A DNA stretch of 15,625 nucleotides from Candidatus Kapaibacterium sp. (GTDB lineage Bacteria > Bacteroidota > Ignavibacteria > Kapaibacteriales > UBA961). Shown piece by piece: positions 7,129 to 14,785 of this stretch. The stretch lies in the NCBI GenBank assembly GCA_023253875.1, contig JALRFC010000017.1:1-15625 (forward strand), written 5' to 3'. Numbering within the stretch: the first letter of the stretch is position 1; each line of letters begins with the position of its first letter. The notes below the pieces were generated by a model that searched no databases, was not told the DNA's origin, and worked only from the letters and a program-made list of their open reading frames with translations. Position numbers and translations under genes: made by a program.

Positions 7129-8136
7129 ATGTATTCGGAGCAACAGTTGAAACAGAATAAAGAGCGATTTGGGATAATACTATCCATCAGTACATTTGTC
7201 TTGATGATTTTCATCGTAAGTCTCATTGGATGTACTTCATCCGAGCCGATGTCTGAGTCGGGAGAATTATCGCCTGCAGGTAAAAAACTTGCAGAGCGTT
7301 CTGCTTTTTTGAGAGAACACTCATTCCTTTTGACTTCACCATTTGCTCCTCTTATTGATCCACTCCTTGATGCAGGCTTGGATACAACTTCATTATTGAC
7401 TTTTCTCCAAGACCCTAAGTTGAAATTTGAAGAAAGCCTTGTCAAAATCAATGTTACTGGATATCGTAAAAAAGTTGATTATTCGCATAATTTCTCTCCA
7501 AAAGCAGTGTCATCTTCCATCGCATTTTACAAAGAACATAAAGCGATATTGGTAAATGCCGAGAGAGAATATGGCGTCCCATCCGAGGTAATCACTTCCA
7601 TTTTGTGGGTCGAAACAAAATTCGGTTCTTATACAGGGAAATATTATGTTCCTAGTGTATTCTTCACGATTGCATTGGCTGCTGAACCTGAAAACATTGA
7701 GAAAAACAAACAAGCTTTACGTGCTGAAAATCCTCCACCCAATCCTTCTGAATTAGATTCATTGGATAAACGCATCATTGCAAGAGCAGAGAAAAAAGCA
7801 AAATGGGCTTTCGGTGAAATTTTGGCATTGGATACGATTAGAAAACAATACCATAAAGACTATACGACTTTATATGGCTCAACTGCAGGTGCATTTGGTT
7901 GGAGTCAATTCTTACCTTCAAGCTATGTGCGTTGGTCTGTTGATGGAGACAAAGATGGTGATAGAGATTTGTTTTCCAGTGAAGATGCCATACATAGCAT
8001 TGCGAATTATCTGAAAACAAATGGCTGGGGACCAAATGTCAAAGATCATGAAAAGGCTGTTTATCACTATAATAATAGCAATGACTATGTGAATGCGGTG
8101 CTAACCCTTGCACGCAAAATCAAAGAAGGACTTTGA
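7129..8136 (+). CDS. MltB-like lytic murein transglycosylase, lipoprotein
   Basis: This enzyme cleaves the MurNAc-GlcNAc bond of peptidoglycan without water, leaving 1,6-anhydro-MurNAc ends, at the cell envelope. Residues 14-35 form a lipoprotein signal with lipobox SLIGC and the lipidated cysteine at 35. The catalytic domain runs from about 120: YGVPSEVITSILWVETKFGS at 148-167 carries the general acid Glu162, GSTAGAFGWSQFLPSSY at 250-266 is the family's substrate groove, DGDKDGDRDLFSSEDAIHS at 272-290 has an acidic, EF-hand-like loop common in MltB relatives, and IANYLKTNGW follows. The GNAT-like length and domain order seen elsewhere are absent; at 335 residues it is near the usual 330-360. 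The ATG at 7129 is the first that keeps a full signal peptide. Family membership is clear, but MltB against a close paralogue cannot be settled. Confidence 0.93.
   Translation: MYSEQQLKQNKERFGIILSISTFVLMIFIVSLIGCTSSEPMSESGELSPAGKKLAERSAFLREHSFLLTSPFAPLIDPLLDAGLDTTSLLTFLQDPKLKFEESLVKINVTGYRKKVDYSHNFSPKAVSSSIAFYKEHKAILVNAEREYGVPSEVITSILWVETKFGSYTGKYYVPSVFFTIALAAEPENIEKNKQALRAENPPPNPSELDSLDKRIIARAEKKAKWAFGEILALDTIRKQYHKDYTTLYGSTAGAFGWSQFLPSSYVRWSVDGDKDGDRDLFSSEDAIHSIANYLKTNGWGPNVKDHEKAVYHYNNSNDYVNAVLTLARKIKEGL
8122..8130 (+). promoter_or_regulatory. Ribosome binding site deciding the yggS start
   Basis: AAAGAAGGA lies inside the last codons of the transglycosylase gene, 7 nt before the ATG at 8138. 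This strong Shine-Dalgarno match, rare in this window, picks 8138 over an in-frame TTG at 8108 and points to coupled translation of the two genes. Confidence 0.75.
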
Positions 8137-8137
8137 T

Positions 8138-8848
8138 ATGTCCGAACATACTTCCATTTCTGAAAACTGGAAAAAAATTAGTCATGAAGTAGCTGAATGT
8201 GCAATTGCTTGTGGTCGAAATCCTGATTCTGTAACAATTATTGCCGTTTCAAAAATGCATCCACTACATGCCATCACACATGCATGGGAAGCCGGTGCCA
8301 GGGTTTTTGGAGAAAATTATGCTCAAGAATTCAGGGACAAAATATCAGAAGCACAACAATCTCATTTTTCTCCTGAATGGCATTTCATTGGATCTCTTCA
8401 ATCAAATAAGATAAAGTATATCATTCCTCATGCCTCGATGATTCATTCATGTTCAACCATATCTGTGGCAGAAGAGATCAATAGATTATCAGAAAAAGCT
8501 GGAAAGAGAACAGATATACTGATTCAGATCAATACTTCAGGTGAAATGTCGAAATCGGGTATTCATCCTGATGCCATACAGGACTATTTTGAAAAAATCA
8601 TTGAATTGAAATATCTTCGATTGCGGGGATTGATGACTATACCGACCGCGACAGATGATATAAAGCAATTGATAAAAGAGTTTTCGCAATTGCGGACATT
8701 GCATGAACAAGTCAATGGATATATTCCTGAGCAACAAGAATGGAATGTATGTTCAATGGGGATGAGTGATGACTTTTCCATTGCAATTCAAGAAGGTGCA
8801 ACGCATGTACGAATAGGAACTGCTATCTTTGGGGCTCGGCTGTATTAA
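8138..8848 (+). CDS. yggS: YggS/PLPBP-family pyridoxal phosphate homeostasis protein
   Basis: This conserved single-domain PLP-binding protein has an alanine-racemase-like TIM-barrel fold. It has no known enzymatic turnover and buffers pyridoxal 5'-phosphate and amino-acid/keto-acid balance in the cytoplasm. Evidence is the PLP lysine at 39 in TIIAVSKMHP, FGENYAQE at 58-65, the signature WHFIGSLQSNK, INTSGEMSKSG, LRGLMTIP, and the phosphate-binding C terminus SMGMSDDFSIAIQEGATHVRIGTAIFGAR. It is 236 residues long, normal for the family (about 220-240). The start at 8138 follows a strong ribosome binding site and leaves one base after the transglycosylase stop, so the two are an operon. Its TAA shares TTAA with the stop of the convergent nuclease-helicase. 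Identification is very sure; physiological role is from the family. Confidence 0.96.
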   Translation: MSEHTSISENWKKISHEVAECAIACGRNPDSVTIIAVSKMHPLHAITHAWEAGARVFGENYAQEFRDKISEAQQSHFSPEWHFIGSLQSNKIKYIIPHASMIHSCSTISVAEEINRLSEKAGKRTDILIQINTSGEMSKSGIHPDAIQDYFEKIIELKYLRLRGLMTIPTATDDIKQLIKEFSQLRTLHEQVNGYIPEQQEWNVCSMGMSDDFSIAIQEGATHVRIGTAIFGARLY

Positions 8849-11800
8849 TGTGCATTGTTGAGTGTTTTCCAAAGTGTATGATAGGGTGAATCGTGGTGTA
8901 ATGCCGATGGTGCGCCCAAGATGATACACTGCTTTCTTGCTCGTGTCAATGCCACATTTAATTTCCTATCGATGATTTCACCCTGAATTTCCACAATTGA
9001 TTCAATACCCTTCATATGATGCACATTGTGAATTGCCAGTGATATAATGATCAGATCTCGTTCACTACCTTGAAAACGCTCGACGGTATCAACAGTAATG
9101 ATATCTTTCGCATATTCCGGTATGAGCGATTGAATGAGTGCGATCTGTGATCGGAATGGCGTGATGATTCCAATTGAATCACAGTTCCCATTATTCATTG
9201 CTTCCAATGCAAGGTCAATGGATAATTGTGCTTCAGCTTTATGAATTTTATATTGAAATTCGGGATATGTTGAAATCCATGTCAATCGAGGATATGCGGG
9301 AAGCGGAATATCATATTCAGAACTCTGCCAAGGATTCATGACCATTAATTTGTCATCATAATTCATAGTGCTGACAATGCTCGAAATATCTTCATGCATT
9401 CTTGCTTGCATTGTGAGCATACCAAAGGCATGATTATCTCCATGCTTAATGCATTGTCTCAATAATCGTTCGAATAATGACATTCTAAAATCAGTGAGTC
9501 CAATTTCAGCAAAGAGGGGATGATTCACAGTTGTTCCATTCATGTCTTGCGTGATGACTGCTGGTAATTGTCGTTCATCGCCAATCAAAATGAATCTATT
9601 CGCATGAGTCAGGATACCCGATAATTGCGGTTCAAGTAATTGCGAAGCTTCATCAATGATCATTGTCGTGATTGCACACCAATCGTAAATTTCAGTATGT
9701 GTATGTACTGTTGAAACAGTGGAAATGATGATCCGATTGGACTTCATAAAATCACGTAATTCCTCAAGTGATAACTGTTCTGCATATGATTGCAGAGATT
9801 CTTCAGGGAAGGCAGTCGCTTGCTTACTTCCAAGTCTTAGGAAGGGTATTCCAAGTTTTTTAACAACTGCGCATAATTCATCAACTGCTCGATTGGTGAA
9901 TGCACAGAGCATAATGTTCTCTGTTGGATCTTCATGAAGTACTTTTGTGAGCGTACTGATCAGCGCAGATGTCTTACCTGTACCGGGTGGACCCTGTACC
10001 AAGAAATAATCCTTGCATCCAAGAATCTTTCTCAATAGCACTTGTTGTGTTTCATGTAAAAAGTCAGGTAAGTCGCCTGAATATGGCTCTGATATACGGG
10101 GTCTACTCTTGCCGAGTATTACAGATCTTTTGTCTTTATCTGCTCGCATGAAATCTCCCATTGATCGTAGTATGCCCGAGAATAGCGACTCATTTCCTCC
10201 ATCGGCTTCTATGCACCAAAGCGTCTCTTCATTGAGAAAATGATCCTTACTTGCATGTTTATTTCTCAAACTGATCGTGATGCTGTCTTCTTGAATATTC
10301 TTGATGACTCCTTTATGAATATGTCCTTGAATATTCCCTGATTCCTTCAAAGCATCATGAGGAAACAAGAGAATGATGTCTCCTTTTCTCAAAGAGGATA
10401 TTCTGACTGTATGTGTTGTATATCGCAAGTTTATATGAAAACACTCAAAATCTGAACATTCAGTATCAATGATTAGATAACCGATAGCGGATAATTGCTC
10501 TTGTTTTTCATCAATAGAACATTTCCATAAAGAGGAGAGTCCTTGTCTATTTCCATTCCCTATGCGTGCACTATGATGTTCTCGCACGATGAAAGACATT
10601 GTGGCAAGCCAATACAGTGAGGATAATGTGTCCAATGAAGAAAATGCATACATGAATGTACTAACTTCTTCTCTTGTAAAAGGTGGCATTTCAGCAAGTT
10701 CAGCATCCGAGAACAGATATGTGAATGAAGCGAACTGCCTATTGGTGATATCATGCTCAAGTGACATGATTGCATTTCTGATGATGATTGCTTCTCTCTT
10801 TGCATGATGTGAATTCATCACATTACGAATGGGTGATTGCATGTCTTTTGCATACAGCAGACGACTTTCTCCTTTTCGATTGGGGAAGGCGGAATCAAGA
10901 AGGAGATTATAACATGCAACTTGAATCACATGATTTTTCCAAGCACCCATTGGTATAATGAAACCGGAAAGATTCACCGGTAATCCGATTGAAGGGGGAT
11001 TGCCTGATTTCAATTCAATGACAGTTTTTCTCAGAGGATCATCTGCATATTCCATTAGAATATCCAATCTTCCCATTAATCCATAATGCGGTGCAAGGAA
11101 TGTTGTCTCTGTTGAAACATCATCCCCATCAAATGAATCAAGTGTTTCACCAAGAGATTGAATGAGTTCTTGACAAAGCAGAGTAAGTCTTTCCAAGTCA
11201 ACTGCATCACGTATCGCTGACAATGCTTGTAATGGCATGCTTTTGATTGTTTCAGTAATGATATCTTGAGGAAGCTTTGATTCCTTTGCAATCTCTGCAT
11301 CCAACCAATTACCTATGATGATACCGGCCAGCAATGCTATACCGGATTGCTTCTTGGCGAATTTTCTGATAAACATTGATCCGATGGAAATATGCTCTCC
11401 ATTACCACAACATTCAGCAATATCCGTTGCTGTGAAAAGTATATCCGGTTCGATGATACACAATGTTGATTCTGTTGAATGATAATGATCTGATTGCTGG
11501 GACTTCATGCAATGCATGAAATGCATCGTCGCACCAATCCAGAGTTTTTTGCAAGATGTATGAATATCCAAAATATCTACATGGAATATCCGCTGAAATT
11601 CATCTCTGCATATGATATGTGTGTGATGCTTGAATTGTTCCCATGATTGAATCGTACCTCGAAGTAAGGCTACTTCGAACTGTATCTCTTCATCATGTAG
11701 ATACGGAATATCAGAAGTGATTTCTTCATTCGGATTAGCGAATATCAAGAGAATTGTTCGACATAATACTCTAGCTTTTTCTAGGCGATCAGGAATATTC

Positions 11801-12105
11801 GTATGCTTCTTAATGAGTGTAAACTTTCCATATAATATTCCGGCCTGTTTGTATTGAGGATATTTCTGAATGAGAAAAGTCCATCGAGCTATGTTCGAGG
11901 TGAATAATTGTAATTCTGATGATAAAATCAATGAGATGATATCATTGAGTATATCTTCATATTCACCAAAAAGTACACCATGCTCAAGTGCATCTTCTTG
12001 TAGTGAAGGTACTTCATCAAGTAATGAATAGATATGCTGAGAGATTGATTGATTGAACATGAGATGTATGATCTGATTATGTTCTTGCAAAGTACTGAGT
12101 TTCAC
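8845..12105 (-). CDS. Dna2-like nuclease-helicase (PD-(D/E)XK plus SF1 helicase)
   Basis: This is a large fusion expected to bind, unwind and possibly cut DNA during replication or repair. About residues 215-400 resemble the Dna2 nuclease domain: IEPDILFTATDIAECC at 218-233, the metal-binding Asp348 in GRLDIL, ELK at 364-366, and HVIQVACYNLLL with Gln395. Residues 530-640 are a beta-rich linker. The SF1B helicase follows: Walker A GPPGTGKT at 705-712, CAFTNRAVDEL, IIDEAS with DEA at 818-820, GDERQLP at 842-848, TPFRSQ at 982-987, DTVERFQGSERD at 1006-1017 and NVALTRAR at 1050-1057. No cysteine occurs between 400 and 528, where Dna2 has most of its Fe-S ligands. The first codon here is GTG at 12105, only 8 nt beyond the lpd terminator's T-run; an ATG at 12060 (residue 16) is an alternative start. 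The nuclease may be altered or inactive. It stands alone; its biological role is unknown. Confidence 0.88.
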   Translation of the reverse strand: MKLSTLQEHNQIIHLMFNQSISQHIYSLLDEVPSLQEDALEHGVLFGEYEDILNDIISLILSSELQLFTSNIARWTFLIQKYPQYKQAGILYGKFTLIKKHTNIPDRLEKARVLCRTILLIFANPNEEITSDIPYLHDEEIQFEVALLRGTIQSWEQFKHHTHIICRDEFQRIFHVDILDIHTSCKKLWIGATMHFMHCMKSQQSDHYHSTESTLCIIEPDILFTATDIAECCGNGEHISIGSMFIRKFAKKQSGIALLAGIIIGNWLDAEIAKESKLPQDIITETIKSMPLQALSAIRDAVDLERLTLLCQELIQSLGETLDSFDGDDVSTETTFLAPHYGLMGRLDILMEYADDPLRKTVIELKSGNPPSIGLPVNLSGFIIPMGAWKNHVIQVACYNLLLDSAFPNRKGESRLLYAKDMQSPIRNVMNSHHAKREAIIIRNAIMSLEHDITNRQFASFTYLFSDAELAEMPPFTREEVSTFMYAFSSLDTLSSLYWLATMSFIVREHHSARIGNGNRQGLSSLWKCSIDEKQEQLSAIGYLIIDTECSDFECFHINLRYTTHTVRISSLRKGDIILLFPHDALKESGNIQGHIHKGVIKNIQEDSITISLRNKHASKDHFLNEETLWCIEADGGNESLFSGILRSMGDFMRADKDKRSVILGKSRPRISEPYSGDLPDFLHETQQVLLRKILGCKDYFLVQGPPGTGKTSALISTLTKVLHEDPTENIMLCAFTNRAVDELCAVVKKLGIPFLRLGSKQATAFPEESLQSYAEQLSLEELRDFMKSNRIIISTVSTVHTHTEIYDWCAITTMIIDEASQLLEPQLSGILTHANRFILIGDERQLPAVITQDMNGTTVNHPLFAEIGLTDFRMSLFERLLRQCIKHGDNHAFGMLTMQARMHEDISSIVSTMNYDDKLMVMNPWQSSEYDIPLPAYPRLTWISTYPEFQYKIHKAEAQLSIDLALEAMNNGNCDSIGIITPFRSQIALIQSLIPEYAKDIITVDTVERFQGSERDLIIISLAIHNVHHMKGIESIVEIQGEIIDRKLNVALTRARKQCIILGAPSALHHDSPYHTLWKTLNNAH

Positions 12106-12113
12106 AAAGACAT

Positions 12114-12144
12114 AAAAAAAGGTGTCTGAATATCAGACACCTTT
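12114..12144 (-). terminator. Rho-independent terminator after lpd
   Basis: Perfect 12-bp arms, AAAGGTGTCTGA at 12118-12129 and TCAGACACCTTT at 12133-12144, enclose a 3-nt loop. On the minus strand seven T follow (12114-12120). It lies 22 nt after the lpd stop and separates lpd from the nuclease-helicase gene, so the helicase should need its own promoter or rely on read-through. Confidence 0.92.
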
Positions 12145-12165
12145 GCGTGTTTTTTTGATGATATC

Positions 12166-13572
12166 TTAGAAATTCACCGCTTCACCCCAAGCTCCTGCAG
12201 CAGCTTCCATCACTGCTTCCGAGAGAGTTGGATGAGCATGAATTGTCTTGAATAAGGTTGGACCTGTGGCTTCCAATGAACGGGCAAGACCAAGTTCTGC
12301 AATCATTTCGGTGACATCAGGACCAATCATGTGGGCACCAAGAAGTTCGCCATATTTCGCATCAAAAATAAGCTTCACAAAACCGGCTGTTTTACCAATG
12401 CCATGTGCTTTACCGGATGCAGTGAATGGAAATTTACCAACCTTGATTTCATGACCGGCTTCTCTTGCTTTCGCTTCGGTAAGACCGACACTTGCAACTT
12501 GAGGATTGCAATAGGTACATCCGGGAATATTGTCATAATCCACTCCATGTGTTTCATGTCCGGCGATGAACTCAGCACACACAATACCTTCAGCTGATGC
12601 TTTATGTGCAAGCCATGGTGGACCTGCAACATCACCGATGGCATAGACGCCTTCGACATTGGTGCGAAGATATGAATCTACTACAATCCAACCTCTTTCC
12701 ATTTTCACGCCCAATTGCTCAAGTCCAATTCCTTCAATATTTGCTTGAACACCGACAGCATTCAATGCGCGATCTGCGATGAGGGTTTCTTGTGTTCCAT
12801 CTTTTTTCTCAACAAGAACTTCGACGCCCTTTTTGGTTGGCTTCGCAGATATTACTCTTGTTTGTGTGAGTATATTCATTCCGGCTTTCTTGAAATTACG
12901 TTCCAATTCTTTGGATACATCAATATCCTCGACCGGCACGATATTCGGCATCATTTCAACGATGGTGACATTTGTACCATAGGCATTGTAGAAATACGCA
13001 AGCTCTACACCAATTGCACCTGCGCCGATAACGATGAGTGAACCCGGATTTTCTCTTTGGAAAATTGCATCGGTGGAAGTCCAAACATGCTTGTGATCAA
13101 CTTCGATGAAAGGGAACATGCGCGTGCGTGCGCCTGTTGCAATAATCACATTTTTGCAGGAAATCGTATCAGTGACTGCATTCGTTTTCGGATCACGAAC
13201 TTCTACTTTTGAACGAGAAAGGACAGTACCATGTCCTGTCACTTGTTGTACTTTATTCTTCTTGAAGAGGAAACTCACGCCATTTGACATACGATCTGCA
13301 ACTTCACGACTTCTATCAATTGCACGTGAAAAGTCAACATCCATTTTTTGAATATTGAATCCAAAATCAGATGCATTCTTGAAAAAGTTCATATACTCGG
13401 CATTTTTCAGGAGAGATTTGCTTGGAATACATCCAACATTCAAGCATACTCCACCGAGTTTGTCCTTTTCTACGCAAATGGTTTTAAGGCCAAGTTGAGA
13501 TGCACGGATTGCGGCTACATATCCGCCTGGACCGCTTCCAACGACAACGAGGTCGCATTCATGTTGAGTCAT
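12166..13572 (-). CDS. lpd: Dihydrolipoyl dehydrogenase (E3)
   Basis: This FAD enzyme reoxidises dihydrolipoamide on the E2 subunits or H protein of the pyruvate, 2-oxoglutarate and branched-chain 2-oxoacid dehydrogenase complexes and the glycine cleavage system, passing electrons to NAD. Signs are the FAD motif VVGSGPGGYVAA at 10-21, the redox disulfide GGVCLNVGCIPSK with Cys43 and Cys48, the NAD motif IVIGAGAIGVELA in the middle, VYAIGDVAG for FAD, and the C-terminal base and partner in HAHPTLSEAV with His447 and Glu452. The length of 468 is typical. AGGAAA lies 7 nt before the ATG at 13572. A gene for a thioredoxin-like lipoprotein ends 64 nt upstream without a terminator between, so the two may be cotranscribed. 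No E1 or E2 gene is nearby, so it may serve several complexes, including the one acting on leucine dehydrogenase products. Confidence 0.97.
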   Translation of the reverse strand: MTQHECDLVVVGSGPGGYVAAIRASQLGLKTICVEKDKLGGVCLNVGCIPSKSLLKNAEYMNFFKNASDFGFNIQKMDVDFSRAIDRSREVADRMSNGVSFLFKKNKVQQVTGHGTVLSRSKVEVRDPKTNAVTDTISCKNVIIATGARTRMFPFIEVDHKHVWTSTDAIFQRENPGSLIVIGAGAIGVELAYFYNAYGTNVTIVEMMPNIVPVEDIDVSKELERNFKKAGMNILTQTRVISAKPTKKGVEVLVEKKDGTQETLIADRALNAVGVQANIEGIGLEQLGVKMERGWIVVDSYLRTNVEGVYAIGDVAGPPWLAHKASAEGIVCAEFIAGHETHGVDYDNIPGCTYCNPQVASVGLTEAKAREAGHEIKVGKFPFTASGKAHGIGKTAGFVKLIFDAKYGELLGAHMIGPDVTEMIAELGLARSLEATGPTLFKTIHAHPTLSEAVMEAAAGAWGEAVNF

Positions 13573-13636
13573 GGTGATTTCCTATGGTTTTTCTAATGAT
13601 TGCTAATTCACGTCTGCGAATATACCGTATTGCTCT

Positions 13637-14209
13637 TTATTTCTTAGTGAGCAATTCCGTGATTTTTGCTCGGATTGCCTCGCCTTCGGAAAGTGGATTG
13701 ACATCTTTCAATGCAACATTGCCTTCTTGATCAAGTATCCACACGCTTGGAATGGAACCAATACCATAGAGCATGGCGGCTTTATTGTCCCAAAAATTAC
13801 CATCAGCAACTTGTGTCCAAGACATTTGCTGCTCTTTGACATATTGTTTCCATGTGTCTAGATCTTTATCCAAGGAAATACCCAAAAGCACAAAGTCTTT
13901 CTTCTTATATGTATTCCAAATGCTTTTGGCTTCAGGTATGGAGCGGATGCAAGGCGGACACCATGTTGCCCAGAAATCTATCATGACCACTTTTCCTTTC
14001 AAAGAGGAGAGTGTAAAAGGTTTGCCCTCTATGTCATTCATCGTAAAATCAGGGGCAGGAGCTCCGATTTGTATTTGAGGTGCAGTAGGAGCGAATTCCT
14101 GAGTGATTTCACCGCCGGGCATTTCATCTTTGGGTTCTTGTTGTTCCTCGGTACATCCAATGAAAAAGATAGAAGAGAACAAAAGTGCTAGAAGTCGTCT
14201 TGAATACAT
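13637..14209 (-). CDS. TlpA/ResA-like thioredoxin-fold lipoprotein
   Basis: This is a membrane-anchored thiol-disulfide oxidoreductase facing the periplasm. Residues 1-18 are a signal peptide with lipobox FIGC and the lipidated cysteine at 19. A linker rich in acidic residues and proline follows to about 45. The TlpA-like thioredoxin domain begins at IGAPAPDFTMNDIEGKPFTLSSLKGKVVMIDFWATWCPPC with the redox pair Cys84-Pro-Pro-Cys87, then LGISLDKDLDTWKQYV, and the conserved cis-proline in IGSIPSVWILD. At 190 residues it is a normal single-domain TlpA-like protein. Relatives reduce cytochrome c apoproteins or other envelope thiols; the partner cannot be told here since no cytochrome maturation gene is present. 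The ATG at 14209 gives a complete signal peptide. It lies upstream of lpd with no terminator between. Confidence 0.93.
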   Translation of the reverse strand: MYSRRLLALLFSSIFFIGCTEEQQEPKDEMPGGEITQEFAPTAPQIQIGAPAPDFTMNDIEGKPFTLSSLKGKVVMIDFWATWCPPCIRSIPEAKSIWNTYKKKDFVLLGISLDKDLDTWKQYVKEQQMSWTQVADGNFWDNKAAMLYGIGSIPSVWILDQEGNVALKDVNPLSEGEAIRAKITELLTKK

Positions 14210-14253
14210 GGTATATCTGTTAAATGTGAATCCGAAAACTACGGAATTGACAT

Positions 14254-14289
14254 AAAAAAAGCCCTTTCAGAGAGGATCCAAAAGGGCTT
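14254..14289 (-). terminator. Rho-independent terminator after the peroxiredoxin
   Basis: AAGCCCTTT at 14259-14267 and AAAGGGCTT at 14281-14289 form a 9-bp stem around a 13-nt loop, and on the minus strand seven T follow (14254-14260). It lies 17 nt after the peroxiredoxin stop and insulates the TlpA-like gene from the upstream unit. Confidence 0.87.
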
Positions 14290-14306
14290 GTGGATAACTT
14301 TTCGGA

Positions 14307-14777
14307 TTATAATGCTGAAGCTGCAGACATAATGGCTTCATAATTTGGTTCGACGCCAGGATTTTCAGTGACTTCGGCATATTGGATGATGCCTTGGCCA
14401 TCAATCAAGAATACTGCTCTAGCACTTACATCGAGTCCAGGTACATTCGCAAGATTTGGAAAAAGCACATCATATGCCTTTGTGACTTCACGATTCATAT
14501 CGGAAAGAATCGGGAAATTCAATTCATTTTTCTTGGAGAACGCATCTGCACTGAATGGAAGATCTACGCTGATGCCAAAAACCTTGGCATTTGCCGATGC
14601 AAGTGTGCCCAAATTATCTCTGAATGTACACATTTCTTTCTCACAAACGCCTGTGAATGCTGCAGGGAAGAATGCGAGAATGACTGATTGGCCTGAATAG
14701 GAGCTCAATGTGTGTGGGGTCAATGTATTATCGACCAAGGTAAAATCTGGTGCGGTATGTCCGACAGACAAAGCCAT
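14307..14777 (-). CDS. Peroxiredoxin (AhpE/PrxQ-like)
   Basis: This thiol peroxidase reduces hydrogen peroxide and organic hydroperoxides in the cytoplasm. The peroxidatic cysteine is Cys45 in the signature PAAFTGVC, and a second cysteine follows at 50 (VCEKEMCTFRD), the spacing seen in PrxQ/BCP-type enzymes that can form an intra-helical disulfide. Other family marks are APDFTLVDN at the N terminus, FGISVDLPFSADAF, FPILSD and the conserved arginine in ARAVFLID. It is 156 residues long, as expected. A longer frame opens at a TTG at 14822, but MALSVGHTAPDF from the ATG at 14777 matches the family start, and AGAGG lies 5 nt before it. That AGAGG overlaps the TAG stop of the upstream acyltransferase, 8 nt away, so the two are translationally linked. 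No signal peptide is visible. AhpE against PrxQ cannot be settled by eye. Confidence 0.93.
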   Translation of the reverse strand: MALSVGHTAPDFTLVDNTLTPHTLSSYSGQSVILAFFPAAFTGVCEKEMCTFRDNLGTLASANAKVFGISVDLPFSADAFSKKNELNFPILSDMNREVTKAYDVLFPNLANVPGLDVSARAVFLIDGQGIIQYAEVTENPGVEPNYEAIMSAASAL

Positions 14778-14785
14778 AAAAACCT

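Noticed and set aside
7047..7451. Open frame of 134 codons antisense to the transglycosylase
   Set aside because: It overlaps the tRNA terminator and the signal-peptide coding region and its protein resembles nothing; it is a shadow of the real gene.
8845..12105. Anti-phage defence gene
   Set aside because: Large nuclease-helicase fusions occur in defence systems, but this one stands alone among core genes with no methylase, toxin, mobile element or partner gene, and its features fit a Dna2-like housekeeping protein.
12098..12113. TGTCTTTG as a promoter -7 box for the nuclease-helicase
   Set aside because: It misses the A of TAnnTTTG, has no -33 element, and would start transcription downstream of the GTG start codon.
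14210..14253. TAGTTTTC as a -7 box for the TlpA-like gene
   Set aside because: It misses the final G of TAnnTTTG and has no TTTG at the expected distance upstream.
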